Assembly: GCA_949152475.1 (NCBI GenBank)
Contig: OX424568.1
Location: 11,507,667 to 11,571,666 of the forward strand
Source of the DNA: Terebella lapidaria
Taxonomy: Eukaryota > Annelida > Polychaeta > Terebellida > Terebellidae
Direction of reading: 5' to 3'
Length of the DNA: 64,000 bases
Below, piece by piece: positions 11,501-23,500 of the stretch. The first letter of the stretch is position 1. Every line of letters begins with the position of its first letter. The notes beneath the pieces are model-generated. The model was not told the DNA's origin. It saw only the letters and a list, made by a program, of their open reading frames with translations, and did no database searches. Both the position numbers and the translations under genes were made by a program.

Positions 11501-14500
11501 CTTGTCGCCCTCCGCAAAAGCTGGCCTACCCTTAGCATGGGCGTCATAGCCTCGCTTCTGCCGGATGGCAGACTTGTCCAGGCGCGCGCGCGCGAAATCA
11601 TGGGCGTTCGCCAGGGCGCGGCGAATCCACTCCACGTATTCCGGACCGCACTGGGGTACTGCGCCGGTCTCTGCCGCAGTTGGATACATAATATCCACGG
11701 GCAAATTTAGCTCCCGGCCGTACAACATCGCGTGCGGAGTAACTCCGGTCGAAGAGTGGACCGACGACCTGTACGCCATTAAGACATACGGGAGGTGGTC
11801 ATCCCAATCATTCGCACGATCGTTCACAAAGGCCGCCAGCATATTGAGGACCGATCGATTAAAGCGTTCGACCTGGCCATCAGACTGGGGCCTGTAGGGG
11901 GTGGTCCGTACCTTGGTACTGCCTAGCATCTGTGCTAGGTTTCGGAACAGGTTGCTCTCAAATTGCGTGCCCTGATCCGAATGTACCTGTTTAGGTACCC
12001 CATGGTACACCACCCATCTATTCACCAATAACCGAGCTACCTCGTCCGCAGTCTGGCGGCGCAGTGGGTAGGCGTCGGTATACTTGGTAAAATAGTCGGA
12101 TATCACCAGGATGTACCGGAAACCGCGCGGGGTGACCCGGTGGGTATCCAGTATATCCAAAGCTATCCGATCAAACGGCGCGCCCGCCCTAACCGTGGTT
12201 AAGGGGTGGCGGCCAGGAGTCGGAACTCCTTTGCGAGCTTGACACCGAGGGCAGGCTGCGCACCACCGTTGCACGTCCAAGCTGCTACCAGGCCAATGAA
12301 AGCGCTGTTGTAGCCTATGGATGGTCCTCCGGATTCCCAAGTGACCGGTCACCCGGAGGTCATGCAACTGGTGGAGTACTTCTTTCCGCAGCTCCGCCGG
12401 AAGCACCAACTGCCATATTGGAGGCAGTGGGGTCGGTGGCTCATAGCGCCGGTATAAGAGGCCATCCCTCAAGGAGAGTCGTTCCCACTGAGATACTAGA
12501 GACAAGGTCTCCTCCCTGTAGGTCTTACGCTCATCCTTCGAGGGCTTCTGGCCGGCCTCAAGGGCTGTAATTACCGGTGCCAGAGCTCTGTCAGCTCTTT
12601 GCGTCGCAGCTATCTGCGCCGGAGAGTAGCCACCCAAGTAATTAGGCTCTAGTCCGGATCTAGTTTCCCTGTCGCGGGTTCCGGTTCTGTTGTCCCGGAG
12701 GACCAGACCGGAAGGAATTCCTCCGTTGCGGGCCAGGAAGGTTTCCCTGGTATCCGCGCGACCGCAGGCGTTCCAACAACTTCGGACACTTCAGCCAAAA
12801 GTGTCCCTGCTTTCCGCAGAAGTAGCAGGGACGGTTCTGGGCCGGTCCGGAGGTGAACGCGCAACATTCTGCGGGTCCCAGAGCTTCGATCCCGGCGCAG
12901 TGCGCAATCATCTGCGCGGCGCCGAGGTCGTATTCCTCCATGTCGTACTCGTCCGAAGGCGAGCACGGCGCGGCAACTGGTGCCGCATGTGCGGGCGCCC
13001 CTGTAGAGGGTGCCGGCGCACTAACCCGCTGCGGGGTAGGTTCCCTGGCGGGTTCCCGGACGACCGGGTCCTGCCACGGGGTTACCTGCGATGCTTTAAC
13101 CGGAGGAGGAGTCGCCGCCTGCGCGGGTACAGCCGAGGCCGGAGCCGGGGCTGGAGGCAACTGTCTAGGGCGGACAGCCACCTCAAGCGCAAGCGCGGAG
13201 TCTATTGCCTCCTCCATTGTTCGCTTTTCATGGGTGGCCAGCCCGTACGCTAGGTGGTAAGGCTGGCCATCGATGAACTGGTCGATCAGCATCGTCTCAA
13301 ACCGTCTGAAGTCCATGTCCGGAAAAGCTCTCCGGCCGAGTATGCGTAGGTTGAACGCCAGACCAGACCGGAAGGAATTCCTCCGTTGCGGGCCAGGAAG
13401 GTTTCCCTGGTATCCGCGCGACCGCAGGCGTTCCAACAACTCCGGACACTTCAGCCAAAAGTGTCCCTGCTTTCCGCAGAAGTAGCAGGGACGGTTCTGG
13501 GCCGGTCCGGAGGTGAACGCGCAACATTCTGCGGGTCCCGGAGCTTCGATCCCGGCGCAGTGCGCAATCATCTGCGCGGCGCCGAGGTCGTATTCCTCCA
13601 TGTCGTACTCGTCCGAAGGCGAGCACGGCGCGGCAACTGGTGCCGCATGTGCGGGCGCCCCTGTAGAGGGTGCCGGCGCACTAACCCGCTGCGGGGTAGG
13701 TTCCCTGGCGGGTTCCCGGACGACCGGGTCCTGCCACGGGGTTACCTGCGATGCTTTAACCGGAGGAGGAGTCGCCGCCTGCGCGGGTACAGCCGAGGCC
13801 GGAGCCGGGGCTGGAGGCAACTGTCTAGGGCGGACAGCCACCTCAAGCGCAAGCGCGGAGTCTATTGCCTCCTCCATCGTTCGCTTTTCATGGGTGGCCA
13901 GCCCGTACGCTAGGTGGTAAGGCTGGCCATCGATGAACTGGTCGATCAGCATCGTCTCAAACCGTCTGAAGTCCATGTCCGGAAAAGCTCTCCGGCCGAG
14001 TATGCGTAGGTTGAACGCATAGTCTGTCACGGACTCAGTCGGCTGGCGGATACGCGCCTTGAACTCTCGTTCAGACTGCTGCCGATTGGTCGTCGGCGTG
14101 AACAGCAGGCGAAGTTGACAAGCAACCTCGCCGAACGTCACTGTTCCCACCGGCAGACACGGCATCACGCGGAGAGCTTTTCCTTCCAAGCTCCCCGCGA
14201 GGACGTGTCCAGCTTCATGCTGGGACCATCCTTCGTACACGGCGGTACGCCATACCTGGAGCAAGTAGTCCTCCAAGTCGGCGTTATCCCTGTTGAACCG
14301 TTTCCGCCACGAAGAGTGGTCGGGCCCGTCATCGCGTTTGCTACGCGCCCGACGTGCAGTCCCGGCTCCGGGGTCGTCCGTGTACAGCGGCAAGTTCCGT
14401 GCGCTTCCTGCGCCTGCGGCGGAGTCTGCCGGAGCAAACATCGACGTCGCGGATGGAGGAGCAGGGAAGCTCACGTTTGCCGCCGGGGTCACTCCCGCTA

Positions 14501-17500
14501 AAAACCCACTCTGGCTAGGCGCGGGCGGGGCTCCCATCGAACCTACTGGGTAGGCTCCAGAAGGGGCGGCAAAGCTTGGGGCCGAAGCCGCCTGTTGCCA
14601 GTGCCCGTCCGACACACTGTACGTGCCAGGGTAAGTCGGCCACGCGGCTTGCGCTCCAACCGTCGGAACGGTTGACGCGTTCGCCAACGTGGTGCCTCCG
14701 AGCCGCGGGGCAGGCGCGGGTCCCATTGCGGGGGCCACTGGCGCCTGCGGACTCGGCAGGACTTGGGGAGGGGCTACTGGCCCCGACATCCCCGGACTTG
14801 AGATGGCCGACGGGTCAACGCTCGAAGGCGGCTGATTCCGCTTGAACAGTACAAGCGCCTCGGATATCAGCCACCTCTCCCTCTCCGTCAAAGGCCCCGA
14901 GTTGCCTTGTGACAGCGGAGAGGGGGAACGGTTCCGCCGGTCTGATCGTCCCTGATGGGGCGACCGGGCGCGGTCATAGCGCCCTAGAGGAGCCAGCTCA
15001 CTCAGAGTGTGGGTGAGCTGGTCCATCCCGCCTGACGCGGACTGCCTGGATTCACGGCCGGGAGCCCTTGCAGGAGCTCTTCCGGCTGGATGTGGCATCC
15101 AGTACTGCTGATCCGCTTGCCCGGAGGTACTTGGGCCGGCTACCACTCGATCCCGGACATCCGGAGATGTCCCCTGAAAGAGCGTCGCCTGCCACGACCG
15201 CCGTCCGGACTCAGGCGGGCGCGGGGTAGCGCCGTTGCCAGCTCCACCTACCGCGCCTACCGGATCAGGGCCAGGCCCTGATAGCAATCTCTGTTGCTGC
15301 CCCTCAGGGCGCGACTCTACGTCCGGAGACGGAGCCAGGGACGCCGGAGTCGTCTCCGCGGACGGGGTCTTGTCCACGGAGGTTTCCGCGCGTTCCTTCC
15401 GGCCACCGGAGTCGTCCGGAGACGTCTCACGGTGGCTGTCGCGCGACCGGGTGTGGTCCGCGACATTTCCACCCTTATCCCTCCCCTTGGGTTCATTGGC
15501 CTTATCTTTGGCCTTGTCTCTTTCTTTCGTCATACTTGAGTTGTCCTTGAGGAGCGGGCGATCCCCAGGGACGAAGGAGGCTATAACGCTGTGACGGTAG
15601 GCTGCGATGGAACACTGTCGGACTGATCCTGGTCACGGCACCAATGTAAAGTTATTGACTACCGTCCGCTCTTCGGGATCCTCGAGGATAGTCCTCTCTC
15701 ATCCGAGTCCTTGCGGACGCGCATCCGCTATTCCGGATCCTTGCGGCAGGGCCGCTCACCGGAGGTCGCGGCGGACACGGTAACTACTTCAGCATTAACG
15801 GTAACCAGGTAACAGCCCACCCGACACTCCCAGGCCTACGGACACCGTTCAGAAACTGGTTCATCCCTACGGTGTTAACTGGCGGGGCCTGGCGAGCCGC
15901 GGTCTGCCTCGGGGACGGAACCCCGTACAGCCCGACATGCTGGCCAGAGCCTCTGTCACACGTCCCGGGAAGGGAGAGAGCTGGCGATCCACAGGGCCGA
16001 AGGCCCCCGAGTCAGCAACTTGTCTCTCCCAGCCCGGGCCTCCCAACGGAAATCGTCCCCAGGGCTCTAGGAGCCCACTACTCGCTAACAGGGAACACAA
16101 AGCTCATGGCGAGCCTCGTGTGCGTCCTGTCTCTCGATCTTGGACAATCTCCTCGAACGAGTCGCTTCCAGTGTATATATAATACACCAGAAACTGTAGG
16201 GCGCACGCGAGGTCTAATCGATCCATTGTTATAGTTTACTGGAGCGTAAATTACAATACGTCGCCGTGGCAACGCACGCTCGAACGGAGCATGTCAAAAC
16301 AAGGCCAAGTACGAAAAGGCCACATAAATGGCATTTATGTTTACAATCACCTGCCGCGTGCTTAGGGCAAAATCGCCACATCTGTTACAGTTCACATATA
16401 TTTAATCCACAATTCACTGATATAGTCCAATACGAGCACGGCCAAACTTCTCACAATATTTCAACACGTCTATGCTCGCTGCGGCCATTTACTCAACTCC
16501 TAGAAAAACTGCGGGGCCGGCAACATGTGGTGTAGACTTTCCCGCCAAATGCATGCGGTGTTGTGATTGGATAGATGTGTGGTGGTGTGAGCTGATGTCA
16601 CCGAGAAAGTGGGTTTCCCCGGCGCGTGTCAAGACTTGTTATGCCTGTATCTGTGCACGTGATGTGAGCGGTGGGTGTGTCATGTTCTATGTTTAGAAGT
16701 AGGTGCTTGTAAAGGTCAAGGCCGAAACTAACTGGGTCGCATGTACTGTATACTGGGCCGAAAGTGCGCGTGAACTGACCTGTGTTTGTCGATATGGTTC
16801 TGGGGTTATTTATGCTTGTGATCGTATAGTCTGTACCTGTCCTGTATGTTAGTCATGTAGAATGAATGTTTGTTGTGGGAATATGTATGCGCGGGAGGGA
16901 CGGGGGTTACAGTCGCTAAAATTACTACATTACACCCCTTCATTAATTCTACGCCCTCGGAATTACCCTACCCGGACCCTACCGTCGCCAAAAACTAACA
17001 ATAAAAAGCTAAGAAGTCCTAAAAGGTCAAACCCCAACATTCACACACACACACACACCGCGAAAATGGAAAAACACTGCATACAATAAAAATTTCTAAC
17101 CGTCAAAATAAACGTCATCAGTCAGTCCGTCAATAGTCACTATGATGATACATTTACACATACATGCACTACAACGAATGATGAGATATGAATGGAATGT
17201 ATGAACAAAACTCCTCGACGTTTCAAAGTGAAACGGAAACTAATTTAGAGTCTATAAAACTGAAAAAGAATTGTTTGAATTAATCTTAACTAAATTACAT
17301 GGATAAAATGCCGTGACTAGGATGACTATTATTATTTACAACTATTTACATATATATACTATTCATGGCCGACACAATGAAAGGCCGATACATCACTAGA
17401 CCAGCGTGACCAGGATTTTTAGAGGCCGACACAATCGAGGCCGGCAATTGTCCGTTTATCACCACTGAGCCGAAACGTTCACTCCTTCTGGCCTCGCTTG

Positions 17501-20500
17501 CCAGCAGGAGGTGGTGGTGGTGCCGGCGACGCCTGCCGCATCAGTTGCTGCTGTTCATCCGGAGGCAGGCGGGGCAAGATTGAAACTATGGTGGCGAGCA
17601 GGTCGCCCGGGATGGTGGGACCCGAGTCGCTCTGCGTCGCGGCCGAAACGGTTGGGGTCGAAGTTGGGGCCGACTGCTCCAGCTGTGCTACCCGAGCACG
17701 TAGTCGCTCGGTTTCTTGCCGTAACTCCTCGTTTTCGTCCTCGAGCCGACGTAGACGCTGACGCAGATGGTCAGTTTCCTCCTCGAGACGATCCGGAAAG
17801 GTTGGGAGGTGCCGCTCATGGAGGGCACCCATGCCGAATCCGACTGGGCCGTTAAACTCAGCCTGCCGAATATGCTGGTCCATGGCCTCCAAATAGTACC
17901 GGCGAATCTCCCGAAAATGCTGGTTCGCCATGTCGTCGGCGCGGGCCAGGTATAGGGTCGGAAGGTGTTCGCTCTTCCGGGCCGGTAAAATCAACGGGTC
18001 AGCGCTGTGGGCCGCCTGGGCAAGATGGGACGCCCAATGTTCCTCGTGGACGCGAGGGATGTTCGGAAGTTGATTGGCTTCCTGACTCCGAAGGGGGTTG
18101 GCCAGATCCGGATTCTGCCCTGGCAGGGCCTGTAGGCCGGGAGGCATCCGTGTCGCTAGCCGGGCACCGTGTTGCCGGACAAACTGTAAATCGGCCGAAA
18201 ACTCTCCTGAGCCGTGGAACGGAAGCCGTTCGTCTAAGTCTCTGTGGAGAGGTTCCAAGAGCTCAGGCCGGTCGTACTGGAGTCGCGGCCGATCCGTGGC
18301 CGAATCTTTGGTGGTAACTGTCCGTGTTACCTCCATACTGCCGTCAAGATACGGAGGTTCGTCCGTCTGTAGGACCATCTGTCCTGATGGTGGAGGCGAA
18401 TCCTCGTGGTCGTCACTCGGAAGCAAGGCCGAAAATTGGGGAACTTCCTCTGCAGCCAGTTGCAGAGGCGGGGGAGAATCCCGTGGTTGGGCCGTCAACT
18501 CCTCCCTATTAGTTTCCTGGACCATGGAAGGTTGAGCCGACAAAGGAGGAAACTCCTCCGGTGGAGGAACTAAACCCTCCCTCACACGGTAGTCTGTGAC
18601 ATTTGTTGCCGTAGGCCATTCCACCACGATTTTACGTGGGATGATGTCCGAAGGCCGTGTCTGAGCCTGGGTCGTCACAGGAGTGGACGGAGCCGACAAT
18701 TTCGGAACTACTGGGCCGGTAGACTTGATCGCGTCCGTCTGGTAAGCGATGGGCCGGGTGAAAAAGATGGTGCTGGGCCGACGTACAATCACCCAGCGGT
18801 TCATAGCCTGGATGTCGTTAGTCATTCTGGCCAGCCGATCCTCATCTGCTCGAGTCGTAGGCCGAATGTATTCGATGCGCCGGAGTACTTGCCAAATCTC
18901 CGGAGCCAAATTTGGCGGGTATTGTTCAAATAGCTCGGGAGCCATGTGCCATATTCCGTAAGTCAATACCCGGTCGATGTCTCTCTGGAATATGGCAATG
19001 TTTGCCGGAACACGGGGTGGCCGATAATTTGGGTTGGGCTGAATGTCTACGCGACACCGTAGCGCAAACCGCTGCAGCATAGGGTCGGAAGCATGCAGTC
19101 GTCCTTTGTCGAAAAGTGGGAGAGTGCCGATATGAGTTCGGGTCGCCTCACTCAGATGTCGAACCATATCCTCCGATGTGAGGGTGAAGAAATGGTCCTT
19201 GGCCGGACAAACGAAATACCGCAACAGCGGAAAGTGATAGGCCAGGACGTGGCCGTCCAGGTCCGAGGCCGAACGAAAAGGACCACGGCGTGGTACCGTG
19301 GGCCATGCCCTACTCTCCTCATCGTCCTCCTCGCCGATACAAAAAGGGCACAAGTACCGGCCGTCGTCCCCCTGTAGTGGCGACAGGGTCACTAAGTTCC
19401 CTTCCGTTAGCCGAGAAGGCGCGCCGAAATTGTGTTCGTGCGCATAGCCGTCGTGTCGATTTCTATGCCGAAACGGGATATCACGCCAGCAGATCGGCTG
19501 AGCGCCGTATGGAGTGATTGGGGCCGGAACGAGGGACATCAGTTCCTCTATCTGTCGCCGATAAGCCGATGCACGTGTCACGGGGCCGGAACTGATGCGT
19601 CGCGAACTCCTCGCTGACGGGTGTGAGCCTCTGCCAGATGACGAGCTCGCGGACCAAGACGAAGCCGAAGACTGGGCCGGTGACGTGACGGCACGGGGCC
19701 GAACTACCGGCGTTGATGAGGCCGAAGATGCTGAGGCAGGTTCAATTGGCGTTATCACCTGCTGAGCGGGGGCCGACTTTGCCGAACTGGCGGCTTCCGC
19801 CGCGCGTTGAGCCTCCAAGGCTCGACAGACGATTTCTCCGCCTTCCTCCAACTGCCGAAACCGTTCCGGGTCGTCCTCTGAGGTCGGACTCGGGGTGTGC
19901 CGGATGCCGCGTTGCGTTAATTTCGCCATGATTTCATAGCGCGGCTGTTTATTACTGCCGGAAGCCGATCTTATCTGTTCCGAACTGGGTTCGGGGCCGA
20001 TAGCGGACATTTCCGCGTCCGTCAACACGATGGGGTTGTCTTGCTCGTCACCTCGTTCAACAACCTCGACCGTTAATTTAGTGCCGTCAAATTTGATAGA
20101 TCGGGGCCGACTATCAGCGGAGCCGTCACTGTCTTTTCCATCACTTGGCTTATCCGCCATGGCGGAAGCCGCAAACAAATGTCACTTCAAACAGCTAGGC
20201 CGACTGTAATTTTTATCCCAAATATCCGACAACTTCTCACAAACTTTATCAGTTCACTGTCACTGAATGCCACGTAAATATCCGACAAGTGTTCCGAATC
20301 AATACAAAGTTTTTCTCCGTATCTGATCGAGCTCCTGCTGCTTCAGAAGTTCAGGCGCAATTGACCTACTTGCCGTTAATTTCCACTGCCGTACACTGAG
20401 ATGCTAATCTGTATCCCAATTCCACGAATCGGGCCGGGGGGCGCTCTCTGCCGATATACAAAAACGTCTTTACGCTATATATATCATTGTTCCAAGCGTA

Positions 20501-23500
20501 TCTGCAGCAAGGCGGGCCGTTGTCAGGGAAACGCAGGTCGATCTCTCTCTGACCTATCCGGGTCAGTCCATTACGACAGTAGGGGGGTCCTCACACTGTC
20601 CATTTTTCCGAATATCCAGCAGCCGTCCCCTGGATTACACGTTCCGATACATTGTCTATTTATGCTAACGACTGTTCAAATTACTGGGCTCTTTTTGCCC
20701 GACGACTCACTATTGTTTATCAGGGGAGATTTCATGGAGGTGCTGTAAACAGCTTAAATGTTTATCTGCGCTCGTGCGTTCCTTGTGACCTGTTACTTTG
20801 ATCGTTCCTTTTCTCCATAAGTTAGCGCACAATAAACTAACGGCCGAATTGCTGTCTAGCAGACGACACACAGTTATTAAAGGCTGAGATATTAATATCA
20901 ATCACTCACAGGGGCGGACATCGTTCCATTCATTTTCAGCTAGTTCACAAGACAACGGGGCCGCTAATATTGTCGGGGTCGAAATTGCAATGAGCTGGGT
21001 CGGTCACACCGTGGCGCTTTGAATATTTTTGGGTGATGAATTTGATGACAGGCCGCATCTTGGTATGATAGCTTTTCCGTGACTGGTTCCCGTACCACTG
21101 GGCCGTTCCTCCGAATACTACATGGAGTGGGTAGAGGCTCTGTCGACGCATACCCTGGAACGAATCACACTACCACCTCTTCGACAACTAAGTGGCCCTA
21201 CTCACGGTGTGACTGGTTATTATCCTCTTCGGCTGACACATGGATTGAAATTTGACATGATAACTGTAGTTAGTGCGTAACACACGCGGAACAATGGCAT
21301 ATATTATACGGGGTCGAAACACATATCATAATGCAATCAATTTTTCACCAGCATCGTAATTATGAAATCATATCAAGTGTATATATATCGAATTCGCCTC
21401 ACTGACATCGTGTACATATTTAAATACATATATTGTTATTGTAATATATTATATTATTATGGGAAAGACATGATATCATAGTCCATTAGACATGCATTAT
21501 TTCATCATCAATGGCATCAATCAGATAACAAGGCCGGGGTTATCTGTAGCGGGCCGGTCTGCGTACGTTGCGTCTGGGCCGATTTGGTCGTGCAGGCGGG
21601 GGCGTAGCCTCGCTTGTCTCGGGGTCGGATGATATCACAGGCTTTTGCCTGCGCGTCTTGCGTGCCGGTTTTGGTGTGTCGGAACTTGATCTGTGTGATC
21701 TTTTCCGTTGCCGATGACGACTTGAGCCGGATGAAGTTGGAGATCGCGATTTGCGATCTTGGGCCGCTGACGAGTCAGACTCAGCTGTTTGGTATGTATC
21801 TGTATGCCGATCTTGCACTGTGACCTCCCAGGGGTAGTAGAACTCCTTGAGGAGCCCCAGGGGGTCGGCCGATTGCTCTGAGCCGGATTTACTTGACGAC
21901 GTCGAAGGTCGTACGGGGTCGAAATAGATGTGAGCCGCTTGGTTGTCACCTTCGTACGGCTTGAGTACGTCCAGATGAACAACACGAGTGTTCCGAGGGT
22001 TGGAGACCAGGGCTATGCGATAGTCCACCTCGGTCACACGGTCGACGATCTTCCAGGGACCAGTCCAAGGCCGAGCGAACTTATTATTCTGCGTGAGGGG
22101 CAGATAACAATATCGGACCAGTTCTCCTGGTTGGAACTGGGGTCGAGGCTTGGCGTGGGCGTCATAACCCATCTTCTGCCGAATTGCCGCTTTCTCAAGA
22201 TGGTCTTGAGCGAAACCGTGGGCCGTCCTGATCGCTTGCCGCAAATACTCCACATACTCCGGGCCACATGGAGGTAGAAGTTCGGGGTCGTAAGTCGGGA
22301 ACATGAGGTCGACTGGCAAGTTACACTCGTGTCCATACACCATCAGATGCGGGGTGCATCCCGTGGACGAGTGTACTGAGGTTCGATAGGCCATTAACAC
22401 ATATGGCAGGTGCACGTCCCAGTCATTCGCACGATCGCTGACGAATGCACTCAGCATGTTGAGCAATGTCCTGTTGAATCGCTCAACCTGGCCGTCGCTC
22501 TGAGGTCGATATGGGGCCGTGCGGATCTTCTTAGCGCCCAGAAGACGCACGACATGCCGAAATAGAGCCGACTCGAACTCGGTGCCCTGGTCGCTATGGA
22601 TTGCCTTGGGGACGCCATGATAAACTATCCATCTGTTTACCAGGATGTTGGCAACATTTTTGGCGGTATGTCGCCGCAGCGGGAAGGCGTCCGTATATTT
22701 CGTGAAATAGTCCGACACAACAAGGATATACCGATGGCCTCTTCCCGTGACTTTGTGGGTGTCAAGAATCGCGATCCGGTCGAAAGGCGCTCCTGTCGGC
22801 AACTGTGTCAGAGGCGATCGTTTTGGGGCCGGTTTTCCTTTGCGGGTGACACATTGCGAGCAGCGGGCACACCAGCGGGCGACATCCAGTGCCAGGCCGG
22901 GCCAGTAGAATCGGCGCCTGACTCTCTCGATGGTTCGCTGAATGCCGAGATGTCCGACAATCTTCAGGTCGTGAAGTTGGTGCAAAACCTGCGTTCTGAG
23001 TGCTACGGGGAGCATGGTTTGCACCACAGGCCGTCCAGCGGGGTCGGGATTTACGTGCCGAACTAGTACCCCGTCTTGTAGAGCCAGGAGGCTCCATCTG
23101 GAAACAAGTGTTTTTACCTCCTCCCCATGGCGCGCTACCTCCTTAGAGTCTGGTTTAGTGCCGATCAACATCCACTGTCGCACTTTTCCGACGCTCGGGT
23201 CGGCTTGCTGTGCCGCGACAATGTCCTGAGTCGAATAGTCCGAAAGCCACTTTTGCCCATCAAGTGTGGCGTCCAAAGCACGGACTCGAACAACTTGGCG
23301 TGCCGAAACTAGTTGGGGCAAGACCGGTGATGTTATGGAATCACTGTCCAGGAGGTCTGCCCTTGTCTTAGCCGGAACAACAGTGATCCGACGAACTGGA
23401 AGTTCTCCGGAACTTGTCTCTGGGTCGGTTGGAGGTGTGACGAGTCGTACGGGACAGTCTTGGTGTTTGCAACTGTGACACCGTGACAAGCCGTCTGCGT

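Larger units (their letters stand above)
7005..16380 (-). mobile_element. Element I: very young Ty3/gypsy-class LTR element nested in an LTR of element II
   Basis: The element is 9,376 bp, flanked by the 4-bp duplication TCTG. Its LTRs (736 bp, TGTAAAG...CGCCACA on the plus strand) differ at a single position. In minus orientation I recognise a primer-binding site matching tRNA-His, a long gag with zinc knuckles, an integrase with a GPY/F-like end, a 1.9-kb spacer, an acidic third ORF and a purine tract (AAAAAGGGGGTAA) before the 3' LTR. No reverse transcriptase was recognised, so it is probably a non-autonomous fossil despite its youth. Its relatives are elements III and IV. Confidence 0.9.

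Noticed and set aside
12690-13253. Long open frames on the plus strand opposite element I gag (also 13,386-13,920)
   Set aside because: They are GC-rich antisense shadows of gag, repeated because of the 660-bp duplication, with no domain or start context.
17479-20178. Calling element II's third ORF an envelope gene
   Set aside because: The position fits, but there is no signal peptide, hydrophobic anchor or fusion peptide, and the finger-like and coiled-coil features point elsewhere.
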